A DNA stretch of 64,000 bases from Archangium sp. (GCA_030681645.1 JAUXRX010000041.1:104334-168333); one strand, 5' to 3'. Shown: positions 27,397 to 37,941, counted from the first letter of the stretch. A program made the numbers and translations. Notes: a model not told the origin generated them from the letters alone.

Positions 27397-27648
27397 TCAT
27401 CGCCGCCCGGTCAGCATCCGCTCCGAGAGCGTTCGCAGCACCAGCAGACCGGCCAGCACCATCACGTCGATCGGCTCGGGCCCGGAGCTGCACCCGCACG
27501 CGTGCACCGGCACCGCCTTGAAGCTCGCCGCCAGCGACTCGGCCTGGGTCACCGCGGCGAGCTCACGGGGCATCGGTTGATCCGGAGGCGGTGGTGCGCT
27601 GCCGAAGAGAACGAACGCCGCGCTCAGCAGGAGAAAGGACCGTCTCAT
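27397..27648 (-). CDS. Mini-protein with MYXO-CTERM-like C-terminus
   Basis: Predicted 83 residues: signal peptide (MRRSFLLLSAAFVLFGSA), a short Pro-rich linker, then ACGCSSGPEPIDVMVLAGLL followed by an Arg-ended tail. The order Cys-containing motif, hydrophobic helix, basic tail matches the MYXO-CTERM sorting signal of myxobacteria, but there is almost no mature domain between the two signals. It ends one base from the convergent gene at 27396. Either a real micro-protein or a remnant of a longer surface protein. Confidence 0.6.
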   Translation of the reverse strand: MRRSFLLLSAAFVLFGSAPPPPDQPMPRELAAVTQAESLAASFKAVPVHACGCSSGPEPIDVMVLAGLLVLRTLSERMLTGRR

Positions 27649-27802
27649 GGAACACCCCCCGCACGGTCTCCATGCATGAGTCGTTCTCCTGGCAGCTCGC
27701 TCAGGTGCGCGGCCCCTCGCGCCGCAGGTCTTGCGCGGAACGCAGCGCTACCCACGCTTCGCACGCGCGCGTTCGGGCAACCGAGGAAGTCCGGGGGCTT
27801 GG

Positions 27803-27818
27803 CGGCCACATTTATGCA
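27803..27818 (+). promoter_or_regulatory. Possible -24/-12 element before the phosphotransferase gene
   Basis: CGGCCAC-ATTT-ATGCA has GG-N10-GC spacing and a TGCA end. The ATG at 27833 lies 16 bases after the -12 C, which would give an almost leaderless mRNA. Confidence 0.35.
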
Positions 27819-27832
27819 GGCTCCTCTGAGGA

Positions 27833-28924
27833 ATGAACGCCCTCACCGTCCCCAGCGGTCTGACCGAGCGGCTGGAAGCGCTCTTCCCCGGCGCGGAGAT
27901 CACCGCGATCGAAGCGCTCAAGCCCGACACCGGCACCGGCGAGGTGGAGAAGGGCCACGGCTACGGCCGCCCCCTGCGCCTGCGCCTGCGCCAGTCCGAT
28001 GGAACGGTGCGCTCAGTCGTCTTCCACGTGGAAGGCGCGGATGAGCACGGTCACGATCGCCGCGCGGATCGCGCCGGCAACGTGCTGCTCGCGTGGGACT
28101 CGTTTCGCAAGGTGCCTCACCACGTGCGCGCCCTCGAGGTGGGCGGGCTCGGCCGCGCCGGGAAGCTGGTCCCGCTCAGCGACGTGGGTGAGCTGTACCT
28201 GATCACCGAGTGGGCCGAGGGGCACGTCTACGCAGACGATCTGCGGCGCATCGGGCGCAGCGGAGAGGTGACTGCCCTCGACATCGCGCGCGTCGATGCG
28301 CTGGCCCAGGTGCTGCTCGAGCTCCACTCCGGGCAGGGAACCCACCCTGCCGCCTACGTGCGCGCCCTCAGGGATCTCTGCGGCAGCGGTGAAGGCATCG
28401 CGGGCATCGTCGACAGCTACGGCCAGGGCGCGCCGGGCGCGTCGTTCGAGCGCATCTGCTTCATCGAGCAGCAGTGCCTGAGCTGGAGGCAGAGGCTCAA
28501 GCACGACACCGCGCGGCTGCGGCGCACCCATGGCGACTTTCACCCGTTCAACCTCGTGTTCGCGGAAGGAGCGGTGCTGCCCACCCTGCTCGACACCAGC
28601 CGGGGGTCACAGGGCGATCCGGCGGATGACGTGACGTGCCTGGCGATCAACTTCCTCTTCTTCGGGCTCGAGCATCGCGAGGGGTGGGCCCGCGGGCTCG
28701 GGCAGCTGTGGCACCGGTTCTGGAAGACGTACTCGAAGGGGGGCGATGAAGGGCTGCTCGACGTCGCGGCGCCGTTCTTCGCGTGGAGGGCGCTCGTGCT
28801 GTGCAACCCCGCCTGGTACCCGCATGTGCGGGAGGAGGATCGGGACCGGCTGTTGCGGCTGGCGGAGAAGGGGTTGGGGGAGCCGAGGTTCGAGGTGGAG
28901 TGGGGAGATGAGGTGATGCGGTGA
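27833..28924 (+). CDS. Aminoglycoside-phosphotransferase-fold kinase
   Basis: Predicted 363 residues. The Brenner motif RTHGDFHPFNLVF (catalytic Asp, metal-binding Asn) and the following LLDTSRGSQGDPADDV, in the DFG-equivalent position, identify a protein of the APH/choline-kinase fold. There is no sign that it confers antibiotic resistance; such kinases in stress clusters act on unknown small molecules. It overlaps the APS-kinase-like gene by GTGA, so the two are coupled. A GAGG lies only a few bases before the ATG, too close for a normal ribosome-binding site. Confidence 0.88.
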   Translation: MNALTVPSGLTERLEALFPGAEITAIEALKPDTGTGEVEKGHGYGRPLRLRLRQSDGTVRSVVFHVEGADEHGHDRRADRAGNVLLAWDSFRKVPHHVRALEVGGLGRAGKLVPLSDVGELYLITEWAEGHVYADDLRRIGRSGEVTALDIARVDALAQVLLELHSGQGTHPAAYVRALRDLCGSGEGIAGIVDSYGQGAPGASFERICFIEQQCLSWRQRLKHDTARLRRTHGDFHPFNLVFAEGAVLPTLLDTSRGSQGDPADDVTCLAINFLFFGLEHREGWARGLGQLWHRFWKTYSKGGDEGLLDVAAPFFAWRALVLCNPAWYPHVREEDRDRLLRLAEKGLGEPRFEVEWGDEVMR

Positions 28925-29415
28925 GCGGGGCGCGGGAGGCGGGTTCGGGAACGGTGGTGTGGATCACCGGGCTGCCGTCTTCAGGCAAGTCGACGCTCGC
29001 GGCTCTCGTCGCGGCGGCTCACGGGTCTGCGGTGGTGCTCGATGGAGACGAGGTCCGGGCCGCGCTCAGGCCGGTGCCGGGGTACGGCGAGGCCGAGCGT
29101 GATGCGTTCTACGAGACGCTCGCGCGACTGGCCGCGCTCCTCGCGAGGCAGGGGCACGTCGTGCTGGTGGCCGCCACGGCGCATCGGAGGGCGTTCCGGG
29201 ACAGAGCCCGCGAACTGGCGCCACGCTTCGTCGAGGTGTTCGTCGACACGCCGCTCGCCGAGTGCCGCCGGCGCGACCCGAAGGGGCTCTACGCGCGGGC
29301 CGAGCACCAGCTCCCCGGCCTGGGGGTGACCTTCGAGCCTCCCGAATCACCCGACGTGCGCGTGCTGCCCGACGACCCAGGCGCCGTGCAGCGGATTCTC
29401 GCCTGCCTCACCTGA
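28921..29415 (+). CDS. APS-kinase-like P-loop kinase
   Basis: Predicted 164 residues from a GTG start overlapping the previous stop. P-loop GLPSSGKST (Walker A), then VLDGDEVRAALRPVPGY matching the substrate loop of adenylylsulfate kinase, and DPKGLYARAEHQLPGLG near the C-terminus as in CysC. It should phosphorylate adenylylsulfate or a related nucleotide. No ATP sulfurylase or other sulfate-assimilation gene is nearby, and the pairing with an APH-fold kinase argues for a specialised role in the stress island. Confidence 0.88.
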   Translation: MSGAREAGSGTVVWITGLPSSGKSTLAALVAAAHGSAVVLDGDEVRAALRPVPGYGEAERDAFYETLARLAALLARQGHVVLVAATAHRRAFRDRARELAPRFVEVFVDTPLAECRRRDPKGLYARAEHQLPGLGVTFEPPESPDVRVLPDDPGAVQRILACLT

Positions 29416-29496
29416 ACCGAGCCCCAGCCCGCGCGCGTCCCGAAACCGATCGCATGCCGCGTAAAACCTGCGCCTCCAGCCGTTGGGCGCGGGTGA

Positions 29497-29507
29497 GGGC
29501 TCGGTTG

Positions 29508-29512
<5 letters not shown>
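29497..29512 (+). promoter_or_regulatory. Possible -24/-12 element before ftsH
   Basis: GGGCTCG-GTTG-ATGCA has GG-N10-GC spacing and a TGCA end. Transcription would begin near 29523, 6 nt before the ATG at 29529. If real, that ATG and not the one at 29508 is the start. Confidence 0.3.
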
Positions 29513-31376
<1,864 letters not shown>

Positions 31377-31379
31377 CCC

Positions 31380-31407
31380 GCGCCCCCGGGCATTACGCCC
31401 GGGGCGC
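31380..31407 (+). terminator. Intrinsic terminator-like hairpin after ftsH
   Basis: Four bases after the ftsH stop, GCGCCCCCGGGC and GCCCGGGGCGC pair around the loop ATTAC with a single bulged C. It is followed by ATTCTTG, a weak T-rich tail. This probably separates ftsH from the PilZ regulator. Confidence 0.65.
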
Positions 31408-31487
31408 ATTCTTGAAGCCTCCTTGTAGTGGCACGCGGGCAGAGGGCCGGTGAGCTAATGCGAAGCTCCGTTCAGCAGGAGACCCCC

Positions 31488-32459
31488 ATGCGTCTGCGAC
31501 TCGAATTCTCCGACAAGTACGAGCTCTGGTCCGAGCTGGTGAAGGCCAACACCGATCGCGTCTTCATCGAGACCACCGACACCGCGGCGAAGCTGGGCAC
31601 GCGCGTGCCGGTGGAGCTCGCCGTGGGCAGCGTGCTCCTGGTGGCGGTCGCCGACGTGGTGGGCATTCGCACCGAGGGTGGGCGCTTCAAGGCCGGCGTG
31701 TGGGTGCGGCTCGGCGACGAGGAGGTGCTCAAGGTGCGCCGCTTCCTCGGCCTGGCCGAGGAACCCACCCGGCCGATCAGCGGCCGCAGAGATCACCGCG
31801 AGCCGTGCCAGCTCGCCGTCACCCTCGAGCGGCCCGCGGTGCCGCACGCGGCGAAGTTCAGGAACCTCTCGGTGTCGGGCGCGCTGCTCGAGACCACCGC
31901 GGCGCTCTCGGCGGGCCAGTTCCTCGAGCTCGGGGTGAAGCTGGACGACGGCACCACGATCAGCCTCTCGGCCGAGGTGGTGCGCGAGCGCAACGACGCG
32001 TACCTCGGCCTGCGCTTCGTCGACGTCTCCGAGCACGCGCTCGCCGGGTTGCGCGCGCAGCTCGAGCGCCTCGTGTCGCGGCCACCGCGGGCGCGCCAGC
32101 AGATTCTGGTGGCGGACGACGAGGCCGACCTGCGCGAGTTCCTCACCCGGGCGCTCGCGAAGCACGGCTACGAGGTGCTGGAGGCCTCGGGGGGCCGGCA
32201 GGCGATGGCCATCATCCGCGAGGAACGCCCCGCGCTGGTGGTGCTCGACATTCTCATGCCGGGCATGGACGGCGTCGACATCTGCAAGACGATGCGCGCC
32301 GACGTCGAGCTGGCGCAGATCCCCGTCATCTTCGCCTCGGCGCTCGAGGCGTCGCTGCTGCACGGCATCGCCGACGAGTCGGGCGCGACGGACTTCGTGA
32401 GCAAGCCGATGACGCTGGGCGACCTGCTCAACGTGGTGGGCCGCTACCTCAAGCAGTGA
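31488..32459 (+). CDS. PilZ domain fused to response regulator receiver
   Basis: Predicted 323 residues; the ATG at 31488 has AGGAG at good distance. Residues about 1-95 form a TIGR02266-like or divergent PilZ-type region. Residues about 100-200 contain RRDHREPCQLAVTLE and LSVSGALLETT, matching the PilZ c-di-GMP motifs RxxxR and (D/N)xSxxG. Residues about 205-323 are a receiver (QILVADDEADLREFL, LVVLDILMPGMDG with the phospho-Asp, FVSKPMT). The order PilZ then receiver is unusual and suggests that phosphorylation modulates c-di-GMP binding. Confidence 0.9.
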   Translation: MRLRLEFSDKYELWSELVKANTDRVFIETTDTAAKLGTRVPVELAVGSVLLVAVADVVGIRTEGGRFKAGVWVRLGDEEVLKVRRFLGLAEEPTRPISGRRDHREPCQLAVTLERPAVPHAAKFRNLSVSGALLETTAALSAGQFLELGVKLDDGTTISLSAEVVRERNDAYLGLRFVDVSEHALAGLRAQLERLVSRPPRARQQILVADDEADLREFLTRALAKHGYEVLEASGGRQAMAIIREERPALVVLDILMPGMDGVDICKTMRADVELAQIPVIFASALEASLLHGIADESGATDFVSKPMTLGDLLNVVGRYLKQ

Positions 32460-32460
32460 C

Positions 32461-32913
32461 TCAGGCGCGCGCGTGCAGGTCCGCCGCCCGGCGGACCTGG
32501 AACGCGATCGTCGGTTGCGGGTACTTCGGCAGCAGCGCGAGCACCTTCATCAGGTCGGTCGAGGTGACCAGCCCGATGAGCACGTCCTGCGCGGTGAGAA
32601 TGGGGATGGCGTCGATCTTCGCGTCGAGCATCGCCTTCGCCAGCTCGGCCACCGACGTGCTGGGGCCGGCCGAGATGGGCGAGAGCGACATCACCTCGCC
32701 CACGGTCTGCTTCGGGTAGACGAAGGCGCCGTCGCGCCCGCGGCCGATCACCAGGAGCAGGTCGCGGTCGGACAGGATGCCGGCCAGCTTCTGCCCCGAC
32801 ACCACCGGCAGGTGGCGCAGCGATCGCTCGAGCATGATGCGGTGCGCGGCCTCCAGCGAGAGCTCGGGTGGAACCGTGACGATCTCCAGACTCATCAGCA
32901 TCTCCGCTTCCAT
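32461..32913 (-). CDS. CBS-domain protein
   Basis: Predicted 150 residues made of two CBS motifs: LSLEAAHRIMLERSLRHLPV with LAGILSDRDLLLVI, and TSVAELAKAMLDAKIDAIPI with IGLVTSTDLMKVL. This forms one Bateman module that should bind adenine nucleotides. A GGGAG site precedes the ATG at 32913, 25 bases after the stop of the next CBS gene, so both are read from the promoter at 33452-33467. It ends one base from the convergent PilZ regulator gene. It may act as a stand-alone energy sensor or partner to an enzyme. Confidence 0.92.
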   Translation of the reverse strand: MEAEMLMSLEIVTVPPELSLEAAHRIMLERSLRHLPVVSGQKLAGILSDRDLLLVIGRGRDGAFVYPKQTVGEVMSLSPISAGPSTSVAELAKAMLDAKIDAIPILTAQDVLIGLVTSTDLMKVLALLPKYPQPTIAFQVRRAADLHARA

Positions 32914-32938
32914 GACAGGACTCCCGGGTGAGGTCTTC

Positions 32939-33418
32939 CTACGAGCGGGTGGGGACTTCGTGCGACCGGCGCGGCTCGCAGATCGCGCCCAGCGTCGAGA
33001 CCACCTCGTCGCCCGCCACGTCGGGCACGCGGCGCCCGAGCTGGTGCTGCGCGGTGCGGGCCACGTCGTTGAGCGAGAGCAGCCCCACCAGCCTGTCCCT
33101 CGTGTCCACCACCGGCAGGCGGCGCACCTTCTTGCTGCGCATGAGCGCCTCGGCCATGCCCAGGCGATCGTCTTCTCGCACCACCGCGACCGTCCTCGTC
33201 ATCACCTCGCCCACCGCGATCTGCGGGAGCGCCACGCCGCGCGTGTACGCCGCCATGCAGAGATCGCGATCGGTGACGATGCCCGCCAGCTTCCCGCCGG
33301 CGTCGAGCACCACCACGCAGCCGATGTCTGCGTCCCACATCAACTGCGCCGCCCGATTCGCCGTGTCGGTCACGCTGCACGTCACCACCGGCCGCGACAT
33401 GATCTGTTCGACTTTCAT
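32939..33418 (-). CDS. CBS-domain protein
   Basis: Predicted 159 residues; the ATG at 33418 has an AGGAG site. Paired CBS motifs: DTANRAAQLMWDADIGCVVV with LAGIVTDRDLCMAAY, and RLGMAEALMRSKKVRRLPV with LVGLLSLNDVARTA. Single-Bateman proteins of this sort occur in stress and hypoxia clusters of many bacteria, where they bind AMP/ATP. It is first in a two-CBS operon and has one of the best sigma-54-like elements in the window upstream. Confidence 0.92.
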   Translation of the reverse strand: MKVEQIMSRPVVTCSVTDTANRAAQLMWDADIGCVVVLDAGGKLAGIVTDRDLCMAAYTRGVALPQIAVGEVMTRTVAVVREDDRLGMAEALMRSKKVRRLPVVDTRDRLVGLLSLNDVARTAQHQLGRRVPDVAGDEVVSTLGAICEPRRSHEVPTRS

Positions 33419-33451
33419 GGGAAGACTCCTGAAAGGACCGTGGAGAAGCGA

Positions 33452-33467
33452 AGCAAGCACCACGCCA
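33452..33467 (-). promoter_or_regulatory. Sigma-54 promoter candidate for the two-CBS operon
   Basis: TGGCGTG-GTGC-TTGCT on the minus strand matches TGGCACG-N4-TTGCT except at two -24 positions. The predicted leader to the ATG at 33418 is 23 nt. Confidence 0.7.
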
Positions 33468-33493
33468 CCGTTCCGGTGCATGAACTGCGCGGC

Positions 33494-33700
33494 TCAGTGA
33501 AGCGAGAGCCCCTCGGCGAACGACCGCACGGCGGCGAGCGTGCCGTCGACCGTGCGCCTCGCCGAAGGCGTCACCTTCCGCCCCACCTGCTCGGCGATGC
33601 AGGCCCGCCGCTCCAGCTCAGCCCATTGATTGAACTGCGCGCCCGAGTGTTCCTGCAGCCGGGCGCGAATGCGATCGCGCTCCTCCAGGAGCGCCCTCAA
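33494..33700 (-). CDS. Small coiled-coil protein, apparently frameshifted at its 5' end
   Basis: The open frame codes for charged helical sequence (LRALLEERDRIRARLQEHSG, LERRACIAEQVGRKVTPSAR) and starts only at a TTG at 33700. The coil continues upstream in the same frame (QSQAQTLRQQLKQ) until a TGA. A good ATG at 33748 with a G-rich ribosome-binding site and a near-perfect sigma-54 element above it is one base out of frame. Removing one base near 33738 would give a seamless 85-residue protein beginning MKNQSQAQTLRQQ. Either a recent frameshift, a sequencing error or programmed slippage. The helical character is like the 75-residue protein at 43031. Confidence 0.55.
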   Translation of the reverse strand: MRALLEERDRIRARLQEHSGAQFNQWAELERRACIAEQVGRKVTPSARRTVDGTLAAVRSFAEGLSLH

Positions 33701-33787
33701 GCTCTGCTTGAGCTGCTGCCTCAGCGTCTGCGCCTGTGACTGCGTTCTTCATGTGGTGCCCCCCCGGCTGGTGAGGCGAAGGCGCGG

Positions 33788-33803
33788 AGCAAGCCGCGTT
33801 CCA
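33788..33803 (-). promoter_or_regulatory. Sigma-54 promoter candidate for the coiled-coil gene
   Basis: TGGAACG-CGGC-TTGCT on the minus strand differs from TGGCACG-N4-TTGCT at only one position. Transcription would start near 33777, 29 nt before the ATG at 33748, which supports that ATG as the original start. Confidence 0.7.
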
Positions 33804-33960
33804 GCGCGCGTTGCGGGTGAAAGCACGTGCGCCCCGCGAAGGATCTGCGCCCCCGACATCAGGCGGAGAGCCGTGGACAGTTTCGCTGACGCATGGGAGA
33901 CCGAGGGCCTCGTCAGATGACATCGTCTAGCGGTAGAAGCGGCCCCGGGGGGTTTCACAG

Positions 33961-36900
33961 ATGAACGACGTGGTGTCGGAGCCAGAGCGGGCCAGGGCCC
34001 CGTCTGTTGCCCCGCTCGTGGTGGGCGTCGGCGCGTCGGCCGGTGGCCTCGAGCCCATCACCGCCCTCCTCCGCGGCCTCCCCGTCGACGCGCCCATCGG
34101 CCTCGTCGTGCTCCAGCACCTCGACCCCGCGCACGAGAGCAACCTGCCCGAGCTGCTCGCGCGGCACACGCCCATGAAGGTGGTGCTGGCGACGGAAGGC
34201 GCGCTCGTCGAGGCGGGGCAGGTCTTCGTCATCCCGCCCGCGTCGGATCTCCGCATCTCGGGGGGACGGCTCCAGCTCGTGCCCCGCACGCTGGGCCAGG
34301 CCCACCTGCCCATCGACGACTTCTTCGACTCGCTCGCGCGCGATCGCGGCCGGGGGGCGGCTGGCGTGGTGCTCTCGGGGACCGGCGCCGACGGCGCCCA
34401 GGGCGTCTGCGCGCTGCGCCGCGTGGGCGCGACCACCTTCGCGCAGGACAGGGGGGCCCAGCACACGGGCATGCCCAGCGCCGCCGTCGCCACCGGCTGC
34501 GTCGACCACGTGCTCTCGCCGCCGGAGATCGCCGAGCGCCTGGTGGAACAGACCGAAGACGCGGTCGTCGACGCGCGGCCTGAGAGCGAGACGCTGCAGC
34601 AGGTCTTCGCCCTGCTGCGCCGCGCCAGCGGCATCGACTTCTCCAGCTACAAGCCCTCGACGCTGCGCCGCCGCATTCAGCGCCGCGCCGCGCTCGGCCA
34701 CCACGCCAGCATCGAGGCCTACGTGGCCACGCTGCGCGACGACGCCGGCGAGCTGTCCGCGCTGGCCGAAGACATGCTCATTCACGTCACGGCCTTCTTC
34801 CGTGACGCGGGCGCCTTCGCGGCGCTCACCACCACCGTGCTGCCGAAGCTCCTCGCCGAGAAGGCGGCGGGCGAGCAGTTCAGGGTGTGGGTGCCAGGCT
34901 GCTCCACCGGAGAAGAGGTGTACTCGCTGGTGATCGCGCTGGCCGAGCTGCTCTCCGACTCGGGCAAGGACCTGCCCATCAAGGTCTTCGGCACCGACCT
35001 GAGCGAGAAGGCGATCGATCGCGCGCGCGCCGGCGTCTACCCCCAGAGCATCGAGAGCCAGGTCTCCCCGGGGCGGCTGCAGCGCTTCTTCGTGCGCACC
35101 GAGGGCGGCTACCAGATCCGCAAGGACGTGCGGGACCTCTGCGTCTTCGCCCGCCAGGACATCACCCGCGATCCACCGTTCTCGAACATCGACCTGGTGA
35201 GCTGCCGGAACCTGATGATCTACCTCGCCGCGCCCGTGCAGCGCCGCGTGGTGCCCATCTTCCACTACGCCCTGCGGGTGGGCGGGGTGCTGCTGCTGGG
35301 CGCGTCCGAGAGCCCGGGCAGCCACCCCGGCTTCGAGCCGATCGACGCCAGCCACCGCATCTACCGGCGCACCACCCAGACGCCGCGCGCCGAGCTGGTG
35401 ATGGGTGAATACCCGCGCTGGCCCGCCGCGCCCCTGGTGGCCCGCCCGCTCCCGCCGCCGGCGAGCCACATCGACGTGCAGCGCGAGGCCGATCGCGCGG
35501 TGCTGGCGACGCACGCCCCGCCGGGCGTGGTGGTCACCGACGATCTCGTCATCGTCCAGTTCCGTGGCCAGACCGGCGCCTACCTCGAGCCCGTGCCGGG
35601 CACCGCCACGCTCGACCTGCTGCGGCTCGCCCGCGAGGAGCTGCGGGTCGACCTGCGCGCGGTGCTCGAGCACGCCCGCCAGTCGAGCACCACCACCCGC
35701 TCCGAGGTGCGCCCCCTGCGCGCCGGTGACAGCCAGCGCCGGGTCAGCCTCGAGGTCATCCCCCTGCTCCCGCCGGCCGTGCCCGAGCGGCACTTCATCG
35801 TGCTCTTCCACGAAGAGACGCCGGTGCCCGTGGCAGCGGCCGTGCTCACGCCCGGCGACGCCCAGAGCGCGCAGCGCGCCGTCGAAGACAACCTGCGCAG
35901 CGAGCTCGCCTCGACCCGCGCCTACCTGCAGTCGGTGATCGAACAGCTCGAGGCCGGCAATGAAGAGCTGCGCGCCGCCAACGAAGAGGTGGTGAGCAGC
36001 AACGAGGAACTGCAGAGCACCAACGAAGAGATGCAGACCGCGCGGGAAGAGCTGCAGGCCACCAACGAAGAGCTCTCCACCGTCAACGACGAGATGGTGC
36101 AGCGCAACACCGAGGCGATGCGCATCAACGACGACCTCACCAACGTGCTCAACAGCGTGGGCATCGCCATCCTCATCCTCGGGCGTGACTCCCGGGTGCG
36201 CCGCTTCACGCCCGCCGCCGCGAAGCTGCTCAACCTGATCGCCGGCGACGTGGGCCGGCCCATCTCGGACATCAAGTCGAACCTGCAGGTGCCCGAGCTG
36301 CTCCAGCTGGTGAGCGAGGTGCTGGAACACCTCGCGCCCCTCGAGCACACCATCACCGACGAGGCGGGCCGCTGGTACCAGCTCACCGTGCGGCCGTACC
36401 TGACCACCGACCGCAAGGTCGACGGCACGGTGCTCACCATCGTCGACATCGACCTCGTGCAGAAGAGCCAGCGGCTGCTCGCCGAGGCGCGCGACTACGC
36501 CGAGGGCATCGTCGACACCGTGCGCGAGCCGCTGCTGGTGCTCGACGAACGCCGCAAGGTGCGCTCGGCGAACCGTTCCTTCCACCGGAAGTTCCAGACC
36601 ACCCGCGAAGAGCTCGAGGGGAAGGCGTTCGACCAGCTGGGCGAGCCGCGCTGGGTGCCGCCGGTGCTGCTCGCCGCCCTCGATCGGCTCGCGTCCAGCC
36701 CGCTGGGCGAAGAGGCCCGCCTCGAAGACACGCCCAGCCTCTTCGCGGGGCGCTCGATGCTGGTGTCCGGGCGCCCCCTGCTGCGCGGAGGAGACCCGCC
36801 GTGGGTGCTGCTGGCCTTCGAAGACCTCACCGAGCAGATGCGCAGCGACGCGGCGGTGCGGCGCAGCGAACGCGCGCTCCGCGAGATGCTCGGCGCGGCC

Positions 36901-37941
36901 TCGGAAGCCATTCTCATCGCGGCGGGCAACGGCCTCATCACCTACGCCAACGAGATGGCCGCCCGCACCTTCGGCTACCGCATCGAAGAGCTGGTCGGCC
37001 TGCCCATCGAGCACCTCGTCCCCGAAGACCGGCGCGACGTCCACGTCAAGGACCGGGAGAACTTCCAGGCCTCGCCCGTCGCCGGGGTGATGGGCACCAA
37101 CCGCGAAGTGAAGGGCCGCCGCAAAGACGGCACCCGCTTCCCCGCAGAGGTGGGCCTGAGCGTGATGGAAGGCGAGCAGGGGCCGCAGGTGGTGGCCTTC
37201 ATCAGCGACGTCACCGCGCGGCGCGAGAGCGAGGCGCGCATCAGCGCGTACAAGAAGAACCTGCAGGAAATGGCCTTCGACGCCGCGCTGGTGGAGGAAC
37301 GCGAGCGGCGCAAGCTCGCCGCCGACCTCCACGACAACATCGGCCAGACGCTGGCGCTCGCGCAGCTGCGGCTCAAGGCAGCGCAGGGGAAGGTCGAGGG
37401 AGACCCGGCCAGGGACCTCGCCGAGGGCATCAGGCTCATCGGCGTCGCCCTCACCGACACACGCGAGCTCACCTTCGAGCTGAGCCCCCCGGTGCTCTAC
37501 GATCTCGGGCTCCCCGCGGCGGTGGCGTGGCTGGGCGATCAGCTCGAGGCCCAGCACCACCTCCACGTCACCGTCGAGGCCGACCAGCCCTTCGAGAAGG
37601 TGGAAGACGAGACCGCGGCGCTGCTCTTCCGCGCGGTGCGGGAGCTGCTCACCAACGTGATCAAGCACGCAAAAACCCCGAACGCGCGGGTGGCGCTGCA
37701 CCGCCGCGACTCGACGCTCACCGTGACGGTCGAAGATCACGGCACCGGCTTCGACCCGGCGCGGCTCAAGAACTACGAAGCGGCCAAGGGTTTCGGGCTG
37801 TTCAGCGTGCGCGAGCAGATGACCCGGCTCGGCGGCACGTTCGAAGCAACGTCCAGCCCCGCCCAGGGCACGAAGATCGTCTTGCAGGTGCCACTCATTG
37901 AGCGCAGACCAGTACAACCCGCAGCCGGAGAGACCCGATGA
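33961..37941 (+). CDS. CheB-CheR-PAS-histidine kinase hybrid
   Basis: Predicted 1,326 residues. Residues 15-195 are a CheB methylesterase domain (VGASAGG with Ser, QHLDPAHESNLPELLARHTP with His, GTGADGAQG with Asp). Residues 205-475 are a CheR methyltransferase (IHVTAFFRDAGAF, VWVPGCSTGEEVYSLVIALA, CRNLMIYL). A Glu/Asn-rich coiled coil follows at about 645-720 (NEELRAANEEVVSSNEELQS). PAS domains occupy about 725-1080 (including ILIAAGNGLITYANEMAART). A HisKA_3 box has ERRKLAADLHDNIGQTLAL, and the HATPase domain ends at about 1310 (VEDHGTGFDP, FGLFSVREQMTRLGG). The stop overlaps a NarL-type regulator by ATGA. Likely an energy or redox sensor. Confidence 0.95.
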   Translation: MNDVVSEPERARAPSVAPLVVGVGASAGGLEPITALLRGLPVDAPIGLVVLQHLDPAHESNLPELLARHTPMKVVLATEGALVEAGQVFVIPPASDLRISGGRLQLVPRTLGQAHLPIDDFFDSLARDRGRGAAGVVLSGTGADGAQGVCALRRVGATTFAQDRGAQHTGMPSAAVATGCVDHVLSPPEIAERLVEQTEDAVVDARPESETLQQVFALLRRASGIDFSSYKPSTLRRRIQRRAALGHHASIEAYVATLRDDAGELSALAEDMLIHVTAFFRDAGAFAALTTTVLPKLLAEKAAGEQFRVWVPGCSTGEEVYSLVIALAELLSDSGKDLPIKVFGTDLSEKAIDRARAGVYPQSIESQVSPGRLQRFFVRTEGGYQIRKDVRDLCVFARQDITRDPPFSNIDLVSCRNLMIYLAAPVQRRVVPIFHYALRVGGVLLLGASESPGSHPGFEPIDASHRIYRRTTQTPRAELVMGEYPRWPAAPLVARPLPPPASHIDVQREADRAVLATHAPPGVVVTDDLVIVQFRGQTGAYLEPVPGTATLDLLRLAREELRVDLRAVLEHARQSSTTTRSEVRPLRAGDSQRRVSLEVIPLLPPAVPERHFIVLFHEETPVPVAAAVLTPGDAQSAQRAVEDNLRSELASTRAYLQSVIEQLEAGNEELRAANEEVVSSNEELQSTNEEMQTAREELQATNEELSTVNDEMVQRNTEAMRINDDLTNVLNSVGIAILILGRDSRVRRFTPAAAKLLNLIAGDVGRPISDIKSNLQVPELLQLVSEVLEHLAPLEHTITDEAGRWYQLTVRPYLTTDRKVDGTVLTIVDIDLVQKSQRLLAEARDYAEGIVDTVREPLLVLDERRKVRSANRSFHRKFQTTREELEGKAFDQLGEPRWVPPVLLAALDRLASSPLGEEARLEDTPSLFAGRSMLVSGRPLLRGGDPPWVLLAFEDLTEQMRSDAAVRRSERALREMLGAASEAILIAAGNGLITYANEMAARTFGYRIEELVGLPIEHLVPEDRRDVHVKDRENFQASPVAGVMGTNREVKGRRKDGTRFPAEVGLSVMEGEQGPQVVAFISDVTARRESEARISAYKKNLQEMAFDAALVEERERRKLAADLHDNIGQTLALAQLRLKAAQGKVEGDPARDLAEGIRLIGVALTDTRELTFELSPPVLYDLGLPAAVAWLGDQLEAQHHLHVTVEADQPFEKVEDETAALLFRAVRELLTNVIKHAKTPNARVALHRRDSTLTVTVEDHGTGFDPARLKNYEAAKGFGLFSVREQMTRLGGTFEATSSPAQGTKIVLQVPLIERRPVQPAAGETR

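Noticed and set aside
27833..28924. Aminoglycoside resistance gene.
   Set aside because: Only the kinase fold is recognisable; context points to stress metabolism and nothing shows antibiotic specificity.
31429..31444. TGGCACG upstream of the PilZ-receiver gene looks like a perfect -24 box.
   Set aside because: The -12 position has GA instead of GC at the required spacing (TGGCACG-CGGG-CAGAG), so it does not meet the sigma-54 pattern.
33955..37917. Minus-strand open frame of about 1,300 codons opposite the hybrid kinase.
   Set aside because: It is the complementary shadow of an intact CheB-CheR-kinase gene with clear motifs on the plus strand.
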